Source: Unio delphinus (lineage: Eukaryota > Mollusca > Bivalvia > Unionida > Unionidae). From it: a DNA stretch of 64,000 nt. The position numbers and the translations under genes are program-made. The stretch is from NCBI GenBank assembly GCA_029339505.1, contig JAQISU010000163.1, positions 1,798,001 through 1,862,000 on the forward strand. Direction: 5' to 3'. Numbering within the stretch: the stretch's first letter is position 1; each line of letters begins with the position of its first letter. This document shows positions 11,801 to 25,900 of the stretch, one piece after another. Below the pieces are notes generated by a model. That model did no database searches, was not told where the DNA came from, and saw only the letters and a list, made by a program, of their open reading frames with translations.

Positions 11801-14800
11801 CAAGCATCCATTCGCAGCGGAATTGTCATAATTTTTAATATAAATCTCCATAAAGCTTGTGTAGTGCGGCCAGCACTGCACGCCCATTTACCATTCGCTC
11901 AGAGGGAATGTTGGTTCTGGTACAGCTTGCATATCTGTACAGCATACCAGGTGACCTAGATGACGCAATTCTGTCATAATTGACACTTTCACTAAATCTC
12001 CCTTGTGGAGAAGCCGTGAACATATGGATGGCCGGCACTAACGGCTGATTGAACTGGCGAATGGTCGGCCTGAAAGTCCTGTTCTGGTAAAGCTGCCATA
12101 TCTGGGTAGCGCATACCAAGTGGCATAGATAACTCAATTCCATCATCTCTGATAATGTCACTAATTCTCCCTTGTTTTTAAAATCACACCGTCACGTATT
12201 TGACGTGATGGGAGGTGTACACCGGCAATACTGACTGATTTGTCTGGTATATGGTCGGCCGGAATGTCGGCAATGGTCCGGCTATGACCGGCACCTGCCT
12301 CTCGAATGGTCTGATTGGACGGAGATTCATCTATAACATCTCTCTCATGGTATTGATATGTAACCAGTAGTACAGATTGACTGACGGGTACATCACTATA
12401 ATCTCCGTAAATCCGATGTACAGCCGGTGCAGGTTGATGCCGGCTGGAAGACCGGTGCCATTTGGGCTGAACGGTCGTTGCCAGATGGACGGCCGGTGCA
12501 GGTTGATGCCGGCTGGAAGGTTGGCTGGACGACCGGTGCCATTTGGGCTGAACGGTTGTTGCCGGATGGACGGCCGGTGCCGGTTGATGCCGGCTGGAAG
12601 GTTGGCTGGTCGACCGGTGCCATTTGGGCTGCACGGTCGTTGCCGGATGGACGGCCGGTGCCAGTTGATGCCGGCTGGAAGGTCGGCTGGCCAGCCGGTG
12701 CCATTTGGGCTGAACGGCCGGTGCCTGTTGATGCAAGCTGGAAGGTCGGCTGGCCGTCCGGTGCCATTTGGACTGAACGGATGGTGCCGGATGTATGGCT
12801 AGTGCCGGTTGGTGCCTGCTGAAGTGCCGGCTGAACTGACGGTGTCGGCTGGACGGCCGGCTGGATGGCCGGCGAAAATGCATAATAAAATGGATCCAAT
12901 TAATCCAGCATAGACTCCATGCGTCCGGACTTACAGGCCCGAAAGCCATGCACGGACCTGCGGTGAAATTTACACCCACTGGGCAGCCTAAACCATGTCA
13001 ACATAATTTCCTCCATTTCCACATTGCCAACACCCATTTTGCCATTCATGCCTTCGTTGTCGACTTTGCTACTGAAACGACAAAAGAAGAGAACAAAGCA
13101 CAAATTAAAAAATTCAGCATATTATTAATTCGATAATACTATAACCGTTACTAACGGAGTAGTCAAATTATTCAGTGCCATGTACACTAGTTATCGCCGT
13201 GAGCGTGTTGCAATGGGTCGTTCAAGACGAAGTCTACTGAAACGAAAAAGATGATAAACAAAGCACATTTAGCAATTCAGCACGCTATTAAGTCGCTACT
13301 ACCATAACCGTAACTAACGGAGGAAGCGAAATGATTTAGTGTCGCATGAACTCATGACTACAACACGAATTCCGCCATTAAATAGTCGCAACTGGTCGTT
13401 CAGAGATGATGTCTACTGAAACGGAAAAGAAGATAAACAAAGCACAAATTAACAATTCAGCACGCTATTAAGTCGCTATTCCATAACCGTAACTAATGGA
13501 GGAAGCGAAATGATTAAGTGTCGCGTGAACTCGTGACTACAACACGAAGTCCGCCATTAAATAGTCGCAACTTGGTCGTTCAAAGACTTTTTTGAAGTCT
13601 ACTGAAACGTCAAAGAAGATAAATAAAGCACAAATTATCAATGCAGCACGTTATTAGTCGCTAATATCGTAAACGTTACATACGGAATAAGCGAAATTAT
13701 TGAGTGCTTCATGTATTACATGCTAGTACCGCCATAAGCGTGCTTTTTGACCATGTTGCAACCTGGTCTGAAGTCTAGAAAAGGTGACAAAATCACTCAA
13801 ATTGGAAAATATTGTAAAATAATGTATACAACCTGTAGAGGAATGATTATCCAACACAGTAATTCCAAATTTAACTTCGGATGGTCAGAATTTACACTAA
13901 GATGGCTTGGATTCATTGGAGGTCTAATTGTACGTGTTTTCACGTACAGCGAAGCTAAAATACTAAAGAAGCGACACCTAGCGGGTAGCAAGGGGAGGTA
14001 AGGGGCAAGAGTTATTGCCCTTTGTCTATATGGAATCACATATCACAATTAATACTTCAAGTTCAGTACCCACGAATGTAGTTCCAGTCTATTTTTAGAA
14101 CATTTTTTCCTCTCTCATTTTGGTGGTGATAGAAGAGTTATATTGATGCATATTTGGTAGGGATTTAAAAGCAATTGTTTATTCTTGAGAATATGAGCAG
14201 AGAGAGTGGTTGTCAGTGTATAATTTGGCGACAGTGCACATGGAGTAATAAGGCCTTGGTAATGATCCGGAAGTGAAATATGTGGTCTGTGTACATGCTG
14301 TTATGTTTACAGTGCAGCAGCTCAAAAAAATGCTGGTCAACCCTTGACAAGAATTTCACTGTGAAGTCATCTTTGGGGGTATTTTAGATTTTCATATGAT
14401 TTGTATTGATTGTCACACTGTGGAAAGGTCAGTGCTGAGAAATATATGTAGAGAACATATAGTAAAATTAATTGTGGTGTATGGCCATATGACATAGACA
14501 GGAAAGACGAATTTTCGTCTTTTGGTAGGGCTGGATTCGCGAGGTAGCAGGCTAATATCCTAAAGTAATGTGATCAGGGAACGTATTCAAAGGAGAAAAT
14601 AAATTGATAAGAGCTCACCTATGTGGTACTGCAACAGGCAAAATTTATTTCTAGTACATGTATGATATTGCACATTTTTCAATCTAATATGGGTTAAAAT
14701 GTCATATCATATTAATTAATAATGAATATATATTTTTGATAATATACTAGTGTCAACTTTATAAAATAACCTTACCTTAGTTGGATTTCTCATCTCTATG

Positions 14801-16903
14801 TCTAGATGGTCATAATATGAAGATGACCTGCAAGTAAATATGGAACTTTGCAAGTGGAATGAAATAATTAATGACTATATATCCAATAAATTGTGAACAC
14901 AATCATGTCTTAAAATGAAATGTTTATGAATTGCTGTATAAAGATAATATGATATCTTGATAGCCATAGTATGTGTCCATGGTGTCCCTGTTTGCATTTA
15001 TTTCCAAATAAATGGGAACATTTTCATGATATGTGGTGATCAGGCACAGTGATTTCCCCTTAGGATGACAAACCTCCCAATAGTTTAGCAGAATTGGAAA
15101 TTAACAATCGCTAATGGATGATGCATAGATCAGGTCTTCACACATAATTAGAACTAGAAAAATAAAAGTGAAACACTGTAATGTGACAAAAACTAAAGTG
15201 AAAGTATTGGCGTGTATTTCTTGTATGTAAACCAATTTTTATCTAGCACAAAAAATATTTTTTAAAAATACTTTTCTAATCATAATACATTAGGAGCACT
15301 ATTACTACCTCGCAATGCCAACTCTCCCAGATACTACTTTTAGCTCAAAGAAACTAAAAGTTGTCTGCTGGCCTATGTGGTGGTCAGGCACAGTGATCTC
15401 CCCTTAGGTATAAGACTGGGCCGCAAAGAATAAAAATACATCAGTTACTACTGGGGTGGAAGACATACTCCTTATGGATGCAACTGCGTAAAGGCTGGAA
15501 GGGTGTATTTGTATTATGATTGAGTATGTATTCTTGACAAAAAATATTTTATTTGGAAAAATTGCTTACTTTTTCAAATACGTTACCCAATATAATAAAG
15601 AAGAGGTGGACCCTTACCCAAGAAACATCTTCTCCAACTGTTTAAGGTATTGAGTAAACTACCAGTTAACTAGACTGGAGGACTTCATCTGTCTGGGCAT
15701 GGTTTCATTAGAGAAACATTTTCCCACTACAAGATCAAATTGGGCCCTCTGAGATGACAGATCTTTGTGATAAAGAGAATATGGACTCCAACAGCAGTTC
15801 CACAACCTGAATTATGTCAGTTAGAAAACAGTTCCAGTCTGATGCTGGCTTTGTGGCAACTGCTCGAACAATGTAAGCCAAAGTGCATAAGTTCATTGAA
15901 CTGGGGTTATTTCTGGCTTGAAACTTGCCACTACGTACCTGTTCATAATGGAATTACACATGTATAGGAGTTATATAAACACTAGAGACTAGCATGTATA
16001 AAGTAAGTACGGACTGAACTGAATACAAAGTCGCTTAGGCTCCATGTGCAATTACCTAAATGTGTAATGACAACAAAGCATTAGCAACTTGTAACGACAG
16101 AACTTTGTCGTGATAGAAAGAGAAAAAGTTGGAAATACAGATGAAGTATACTTTCCTAAAAAAGCGAGAAATTGTGCCAACTTGTAGTGTATCGTCCATG
16201 TAGCTTCTGGCTTTTGGAAAGTTTCTTATGACAAGACCATGCTTCTTAGTACAAGCAGAAGGAGCAACTGAGGTATTTTTAGGCTATGCTGCCAAGTCTT
16301 ATGCCTAAAAGGAAATCTGCCAGACCACCACATAGGATTGGGTAACATATTTGATGAAAAAATACTGGTGTGTAAATATGGGTATATAAGTATTGGTGTG
16401 TAAGTATTAGTGTGTAAGTATTGGTGTGTAAGTATGGGTGTGTAAGTATGGGTATATAAGTATTGGTGTGTAAGTATTAGTGTGTAAGTATTGGTGTGTA
16501 AGTATTAGTGTGTAAGTATTAGTGTGTACATATTAGTGTGTATGTATTAGTATACAATGGCCTAGAAACTGACAAGGAATGCTTCCATCATCCAGAAATA
16601 TATTCATAAATATGCATGTCTAAGCACAGTGTCTGACCAACATGTAAAAGTTGTTTAGATGCTAACAAGAACCTTATACCTAAGAAGATGGACATCAAAA
16701 TGATTACTATGCCTTTTAGACAGAAATGAAGAAGATTTAGAGTGCCTTACAATAAACTGTTCCCCTTTTGGCAATTGACTGATAAGGAAAAGTTAAATGA
16801 CCAAATTGGCCATTAATTGCATTTACCTGCAATCATAATAATAAGATCACTTACTAATAAAAAAAAAGAACTGCAGAAGAACATATCAAACACTTTTACA
16901 TTG

Positions 16904-16955
<52 letters not shown>

Positions 16956-19900
16956 TTTTTAATGTAGCTTTAACAATTTTCAGTGATATTTACTACAATG
17001 TCTGCAGTGAGGCAGCTAATTGTGATGTCTAACACCGGGGCATCATGCCGCAGACACTTAGCATGAGGTCCCACCCAGTCATATTATCCTGACACCAGGA
17101 TGACCAGTCCTAACACTAACCTCTTAATGCTGAGTGCCAAGCTTAGCAGCTGTTAGTACCATTTGTATGTCTTTGGTATGATATGGCCACGGTTCTAACC
17201 AGTGACCTCCCACATCCAAGTTGGACACTAACCACACCAGAGTGGTCCTACATTGCTGGCATTCCATTTTATTACTTGATCATTATATATTTTACCAGAT
17301 AGCTAAAATATTTGATAAACTTTTTTCTGTAATGCAAAAGGTAAAAGTGTTAAAATTCATGATGCCTGTCCTTTAGAAATTGAAATCATGGGTAAAACAA
17401 AGCAATGAATGACATAATACAAAGAAAATGCAAATGAAATGAAAAAAAATTGAAAGTTACTAAGTTTCCAGATCTGTTTAAGATACACAAGAAACATACC
17501 TGTAGACTGCCATCATGAACAAAGCATGTTTGGACAATGCAATGCCTTGACAACTCCAGAGATGGTTTTCATCAATATTAATACTGTAACTGGACTTTGA
17601 ACAGGAGACGGAAATATCTGAAATTATATTTAATTTTCATTTTTTAAAATAAAAAACAGGTTCTCTGGTCGGAATAGGCTGGTTCAAATGGTATTATTTG
17701 CATGATTATTTTTTTACTCTGGTTAGCTTTATATACAATCAACCTGCTCAGAATAACATATCACAATGTACAATGTATAATAGTAACATATACAATATAC
17801 AATGTACATGTATAATGGTAACATATCGCCATATATAATGTATAATGGTAACATATCATAATATGCAATGTATAATGGTAACATAATACAATATACAATG
17901 TACATGTATAATGGTAACATAATACAATATACAATGTACATGTATAATGGTAACATAATACAATATACAATGTATAATGGTAACATATCACAATATACAA
18001 TGTATAATGGTAACATATCATGATATACAATGTATAATGGTAATATAATACAATATACAGTGTACATGTATAATGGTAACATAATACAATATACAGTGTA
18101 CATGTATAATGGTAACATATCACAATATACAATGTACAATCATGAATATAAATAAGTTTACAACTGAACTCATATGTATTCTTACTTGGCAATAAAGGGC
18201 CTTCTGTGTAAGCTGTAATGTATATAGGTTTAGCAATGCCATCATAAACACAAATACTCAACTGATGTTATTAAGTCAAATAATTTTCGTCACAGTGACT
18301 TTCTTCCAAGTAACAGAGATGTATCTATTTATGATGTTTCATAACTGGAATATCAGTCACCCAAGAAAGAACACAAAATTTGAATGAAATGTCTGAATAA
18401 GAAATAAAGGTTACAGAGACATTTTTTGGCAAAAAAGAAATTTCTTAGTAAGACAGTATGCATATAATAATACAACAAACTCGTGCAACTGTAAGCTACA
18501 TGCAAAACTTTACCAAACATAGTAAAATATTAAATATTGTCATGGCAAGCATTTTTTTGCTGTATCAAGAAATACAGATACATATCAATAATTTTGCAAT
18601 TACAGCATTAACAAACCTGAGAAACGAGCAACAAACACAAAATTTAACTCAATCGGATAAGCATAAAATATGGAAAATACTTTTATCAACTGCAAGAACA
18701 AATTTAAAGATCTAATAATGTTTCCTACGATAAATATTTTCAGCATTTTTTTTAATATTTTCTAATTTCATGGTGTTTGTTGCTTTTTTTGTCTTTTGTA
18801 GTCAAATCATTATATTAGTTGTAAAGTGCTTAGAGCTTCTAAAGATTAGGCACTATACAAAGTCCTCGTTATTATCATTAAACAAAATTTAAAGAACATA
18901 TATAAGACTAATATTCTTGAACCAAAAGAAGGTTTTCAAGATGGCCACCACTGATGACAGTCCTCATTATTATCATTAAACAAAATTTAAAGAACATATA
19001 TAAGACTAATATTCTTGAACCAAAAGAAGGTTTTCAAGATGGCCACCACTGATGACATAATAGATGTAAGATTTGCATCATTTTTACTTAGGACCAACTA
19101 GATAACATTAGAAGTCATTAAGTGAAATTCCCATGTCAATATTACTTACTTTAACATCATTTTTACTTAGGACCAACTAGATAACATTAGAAGTCATTAA
19201 GTGAAATTCCCATGTCAATATTACTTACTTTAACAACATTTTTACTTAGGACCAACAAGACTTCATAAGAAGCGTTTTCAATAAAACCACATCTTGACAT
19301 CACCATCCATTCAGAAAATATAGCAATAACAAGATTTTTAAAATGGCATCCTAGTGCCTATACCATAAATCATTTCAGCATCATGTTTACTTAGGACTAA
19401 CTAGATAACAATAGAAGTCATTGTTTAAAACCCCATGTCAATATGACTTACGTTAGCATAATTTTTACTTAGGACCAACTAGATAACATTTGAAGTCGTT
19501 GAGTGAAAACCCCATGTTAATATTACTTCCTTTAGCATCATTTTTACTTAGGACCAACTAGATAACATTAGACGTCATTAAGTGAAATTCCCATGTCAAT
19601 ATGACTTACTTTAACAACATTTTTACTTAGGACTAACTAGATAACATTAGAAGTCATTGGGTGAAAACCCCATGTCAATATCACTTACGTTTTGGAGAAG
19701 TAACTATGCTAAAATTTTCAAGGTGGCTGGCATGTTCAGCATGTAAAATCAGCATCCTACTCATTTAATACCAAGTAAAAAAAGGATTTTGGTGAAAACC
19801 TGTATGTCAATATAACCATCTATCTAACAGAAGTATTGATAACAAGACTTTGCAAGATAGTTGCAATATTGGTTGTCAAATCGGTACTATATACATTAAG

Positions 19901-22900
19901 ACAAATTAAACATCATAATAAGACAGATATTTGCATGCATATTGAAATGATGATGACAATGATAACTTTGTCTTTGTTCTATGCCATCAAGATTATTATA
20001 ATAATGACAATGATAACTTTGTCTTTGTTCTATGCCATCAAGATTATTACAATAACGACAATGATAACTTTGTCTTTGTTCTATGCCATCAAGATTATTA
20101 TAATAATGACAATGATAACTTTGTCTTTGTTCTATGCCATCAAGATTATTACAATAACGACAATGATAACTTGGTCTTTGTTCTATGCCATCAAGATTAT
20201 TAGTGATGACAATATTAACTTTGTTAATTTTTGTATGCCATAAAGATTGTTACAGTGATGATAATAATAATAATTATAATAATAATAATAATAATAATAA
20301 TGAGGACTTTGTATAGGGCCTAATCTTTCGAAGCTCTAAGCGCTTACACCATAAATAATGATTACACTACAGAACAACAAATGACAAAAACAATGAAATT
20401 TGAAAACATAACAAACAAGCTGAAAACATAAGATACAAAACATGATTAGGTCGCTAAGTTTGTACCGGCAGTCGAAACAGGTGAGTCTTAAGACAAAGTT
20501 ATCATTGTCATTATTGTAGTAATCTTTATGGCATACAACAAAGACCAAGCTATCATTGTCATCACTGTAATAATCTTGTCTTTGTTTTTGTTGTATGCCA
20601 TAAAGATTATTACAATAACAACAATAATAACTTGGTCTTTGTTGTATGCCATAAAGATTTATTATAATAATGACAATGATAACTTGGTCTTTGTTGTATG
20701 CCATAAAGATTATTACAGTGATGACAATGATAACTTCATCTTTGTTGTATGCCATAAAAGATTATTACCATGATAACTTTGTCTTCGTTGTATGCCATAA
20801 AGATTATTACAATAATGAGAATGATAACTTTGTCTTTGTTGTATGCCAGAATAATTACTACAGTGATGACAATGATAATTTGGTCTTTGTTGTATGCATA
20901 AAGATTATTACCATGATAACTTTGTCTTTGTTGTATGCCAGAATAATTACTACAGTGATGACAATGATAATTTGGTCTTTGTTGTATGCCATAAAGATTA
21001 TTACCATGATAACTTTGTCTTTGTTGTATGCCAGAATAATTACTACAGTGATGACAATGATAACTTCAACTTTGTTGTATGCCAGAATAATTATTACAGT
21101 GATGACAATAATAACTTGGTCTTTGTTCTATGCCATAAAGATTATTACAATAATGACAATGATAACTTTATCTTTGTTGTATGCCATAATAATTATTACA
21201 GTGATGATAATAATAACTTGGTCTTTGTTCTATGCCATAATGATTTTTACAATAATGATAATAATGATAACTTGGTCTTTGTTGTATGCCATAAAGATTA
21301 TTACAATAATGACAATGATAACTTTCGCCATGTCTCTGTCTTTGTTTTCTGATATGGTACTATATTTGTTTCAATTATGTGGAATATACAAGTAACATAA
21401 AGTAGAGGTTTCATCTTCTAAGATATGCTCAATTTCTAATCAAACAAAACCAAGAAGAGCTATAAAAAAAATAGCAGCATTATGCAGGAAACAAAACTTA
21501 TTGTGATCTTGAAGTACAATGACAACCTTATAACCTTCAGTTATTCAAACCAAAAGTATAATCTGAAATTTCTCTATCCGGATTTAGATAAGAGAGTAAC
21601 ATTACATGCCACCTTGGCACAACAGTGGCTATAGGAATATGTGTTTGATGTTCATTCTGAAAGTGTTTTAGGAGGAACAGTGATAACAAACTTGTGCTAA
21701 CAGATGGTTGGATGGAGAGATAGTAACCATCTTGTGCTAACAGATGGTTGGATGGAGAGATAGTTGGACAAAAGACATCTCATAACTCTTCTGCATGCAT
21801 ATTAGTATATGTTATCTCTATAAATATGGTTGGGGTGTAAAACATACTCTTTTCATCTGTACCATCCACTGTCAGTCTTTGAATCATCCCATCGGCAGAT
21901 GACATCACAATAACACCATCCCTGTGGCAGAATCCTATAAAAAACACAAGATGCCAGTTTAAATGATGTGGGCTAAGGTTATATCAATTTGACACGTTTT
22001 GTAAAATTACACTAACAAAGTGTCAACATATGTCAACTTCACACTTGTATGAATTACGCTAATAAAGTGTCTACATATGTCAATTTCACACTTGTATGAA
22101 TTACACTAATAAAGTGTCTACATATGTCAATTTGACACTTGTATGAATTACACTAATAAAGTGTCTACATATGTCAATTTGACACTTGTATGAATTACAC
22201 TAATGAAGTGTCTACATATGTCAATTTCACACTTGTATGAATTATGCTAATAAAGTGTCTACATATGTCAATCAGACACTTGTATGAATTACACTAATAA
22301 AGTGTCTACATATGTCAATTTGACACTTGTATGAATTACACTAATAAAGTGTCTACATATGTCAATTTCACACTTGTATGAATTACACTAATAAAGTGTC
22401 TACATATGTCAATTTGACACTTGTATGAATTACACTAATAAAGTGTCTACATATGTCAATTTCACACTTGTATGAATTACACTAATAAAGTGTCTACGTA
22501 TGTCAATTTGACACTTGTATGAATTACACTAATAAAGTGTCTACATATGGCAATTTGCTACTTGTATGAATTACACTAATAAAGTGTCTACATATGTCAA
22601 TTTCACACTTGTATAAATAACATTATGTCTCTGCATATATAAAATTGACACATTATAAATTACACTAATAGTCTCTAAACAGTTTTCAATTTGACACTTC
22701 TCTGAATTACACTATCATTGTCTAGATACATTAATATCATCATAATTAAAAATGATAGCTATGGTTGAATACTTATAAACAACATATGGTCTTCCAAGTC
22801 AACTTTGTCAGCCATCCTCAATGATGATAATGTAGCATTACTTGCCAAACAAGTTTTCATTGTAATTCTGCCATTGACAGAGTGCTACCACTGACTTCAA

Positions 22901-25900
22901 AAACATGCTCAAAACTAAAGTAATAATTCTCACTCAACAAAATGTCCAAATGACCCCAAGACTCCTGATTGTTGATACACCAGTTTATCAGGGTCTATAT
23001 TGTTTGTTTTACTGATTATACCTAAGAAACTAAACAGACCCAGATATGCAGGCATACTGTGTGACAATAGATCTTGGTCTATGCAGTTTCCATTGAACTT
23101 TAAGTTGTATATTTGAGTATTATGGCACTTCCTTTGTTAAATCTATGGGATGAAATTAGAGTATATGGTAAGACTCATTTACCTGTTCCTGGTAAGGTAT
23201 TTTCTGCCAGTGTATACAGTGTCTTGCACGTCACTCTGGCCTTTCCATCTATGACAGCAATGGCATGGGCAAGAATGTAGGATTCTTTATTGACAAATAA
23301 AACATCACACTGCAGCTGAATGGAAAGAAAAATATACCTATGAATATCAAGCTGCCAATGAGGCCTTAGTAAGAACTAAAGCTCAAATCAAATCTTGGAA
23401 TCATTCAATGTTTCTAAAAACTCTAAGAAATTTAAGAACGGTATTGAGTTTTAATAATTCATACTTAGTGCTATGTAGCTATTTTACTTTACCAGCCATG
23501 ATGTCATACCAAAACATTGACTGAAGACTGATCAATGACTAGTGCAGTGGATCCACATTTGCTATTTTTTTTAAAAGTGCTTTCGTTAATAAATTAATTA
23601 ATTAATATTTTTAAAATGTTAGTCAGTTTGTATATCTGATGTTGATTAACTTTCTTTTAAAATACATGAACTTTCATTAACTTATAAAATTTACATTTGA
23701 TCATAATTTCTTTTTCAGCAAACATTTATGACATTGGTTTACTTAAAAATAAAAAAGATGGAAAACTTTCAACATAGTAACATTTCTTATCAGTATTTCA
23801 TTAAAATATTTGTACTTAATATAATATATCCATTTTTAAAGCAAGTATTATATACAGGCAGCCTGGACTTATAAAATGGATTTTTTAAATTCAATCCACC
23901 AATTTCGAAAATGTCAAACATTCATTGTTTTAAACAAAGTGTATTCCTTTATTTCATCTTTTTAAAATTTCAGGTCAAGCTTGGTTTGTTTGAATTTTTA
24001 CAATAAATTTTGTTAAATTTGATTGTAAAAAGAGAAGGGAAAAAATGGTTTGCTGTCCAAATTATTCCCTAAAGATGAATGTAAATACTATCCACATCAT
24101 TTCTTAAAGCTGAATTGACTATCCTGTCCACATGATTTCCCAAAGCCAACTGTACCATTCTGTCCACAAGATCCCTAAAGCCAAATGTACAATGATGTCC
24201 ACATGATTCCCTAAGGCTGAATGTACCATCCTGTCCACAAGATTCCCTAAAGCTAAATGTACCATTTTGTCCACATGACTAGCTAAAGCTAAATGTACCA
24301 TTTTGTCCACATGACTAGCTAAAGCTAAATGTACCATTTTGTCCACAGAATTAGCTAAAGCTGAATGTATCATCCTGTCCACATAATTCCTTAAAGCTGA
24401 ATTGACTATCCTATCCACAAGTTCTCTAAAGCCAAATGTACCATGCTGTTCAAACACAAAAAAAAACATGTTATTCCTTGGTACTTATCTGACAAAACAC
24501 GGATACAAAATTAGAAATTCTCCATACTGTATATGCCTGCATATAAGTCTCATCCAACTACATTTACACAGATCCAGATTTATAATGAAATAATGCACAA
24601 GCAAATCTGGGTCTATTCAATTTGCAATGATTAAAACACAGACCTTGATCTTGAGTTGCATAATTTGCAAGAGATCTAGTTTTATGTAGTTTACTTAACT
24701 ACTAATAAAAAGAACAAACACAGACCTTCATATATAATAATAATGAGGACTTTGTATAGCGCCTAATCTTTAAAAGCTCTAAGCGCTTTACACCATCAAT
24801 AATGATATGACTACACTACAGAACAATAAATGACAAAAACAATGGAACTGGAAAACATAAAAACATGCTGAAAATATATAAGATACAAATCTTGATTAGG
24901 TCGCTAAGTTTGTCCCTGAAGTCGAAACAGGTGAGTCTTGAGCCGGGCCCTGGTATGCAAACGAACGTTGTCCATATGACTTTGTTTTCACCTTGGGAAC
25001 AATGAGTATACGATTATCAGAAGAAGAGCGTAAGGAACTAGCTGGTGTATACACATGGGTGAGGCTGGATAGGTATGTTGGACTGGAGTCTATCATTGAA
25101 ATATAGCACAGAGAACAAATTTTGTGTTTGATTCTGTATCGAATTGATAGCCAGTGTATGGTATAGAGCAGTGGTGAGGTGTGCTCTGATCGAGGTACTC
25201 TAAAGATGATCCGTGCAGCTGTGTTTTGAACTTTTTGAAGTTTCTGGAGTAAATATTGTGACGAACCAGACAGAACTGAGTTACATTAGTCCAGTCTTGA
25301 AAGTACTAATGAACACACAAGTGTTTTAGTGGCATCAACAGAAAGATATTTATGAATGGAACTGATGCGTCTCAATTCAAGATATGCAGCCCTGCAGATG
25401 TTCATGACATGTTGGTGCAATGTGAGAGTACTGTCTAGAGTAACACCTAGATTCCATACTGACTGTGATGAGAATTTAATGTTGGTGTTGCTGATATTTA
25501 TTGTCTGAGGTAAAGGATGTGGATGAGAAAGTCTTTGTGTTGTGATCAGAATAGCCTCAGTTTTATCATCATTCATCTGCAGCTTGTTACATGTCATCCA
25601 TGATTTCACATCCGAAATGCACTTCTCTACTCCATTGATGGTAGCATCAACTTCAGTTGGGTGGCTAGACTTGTATATTTGGGTGTCATCAGCGTACAGT
25701 TTGTGCGACACTGGGTGATGATCTATGACACTTGAGAGCGGCTGAGTGTACAGAATGAAGAGAACAGGTCCAAGAACAGATCCCTGTGGAACACCATAAC
25801 ATACGTCAACTGGGCTGGAGTGTATTCCATTTGCAGATATAATTTGTGTCCTGTTGACTAAGTAGGACTTTAACCACTGTAAGGCTATATTCTGAATGCC

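Larger units (their letters stand above)
7478..14598 (-). mobile_element. DIRS-type retrotransposon, copy A (7.1 kb), in intron 12
   Basis: A tyrosine-recombinase retrotransposon lying on minus, in sense with the host gene. Terminal inverted repeats of about 200 bp flank gag-like, reverse transcriptase (YLDD), RNase H and tyrosine-recombinase remnants, in that order from right to left. Next to the left repeat is an internal complementary region holding the inverses of both outer ends side by side, the hallmark of DIRS replication through a circle. There is no target-site duplication beyond a shared AAA, as expected for recombinase insertion. The coding region is broken by stops and frameshifts, and a 454-bp insertion splits the right repeat. 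Near-identical over long stretches to copy B. Confidence 0.9.

Noticed and set aside
12377..12822. Plus-strand open frames across the DIRS gag repeat (and 41938-42560)
   Set aside because: Shadows of the 81-bp GC-rich repeat; the minus frame connects with the upstream gag frame.
17729..18261. Two overlapping minus frames rich in Tyr, Cys, His and Leu
   Set aside because: Artefact of a short tandem array without stops in two frames.
20670..21395. 241-codon and 152-codon plus open frames
   Set aside because: Produced by a 51-bp minisatellite whose period is divisible by three; residues repeat with the DNA unit and there is no initiation context or motif.
24119..24469. 116-codon minus frame with VDKMVHLALAS repeats
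   Set aside because: 36-bp tandem repeat translated; no evidence of a gene.
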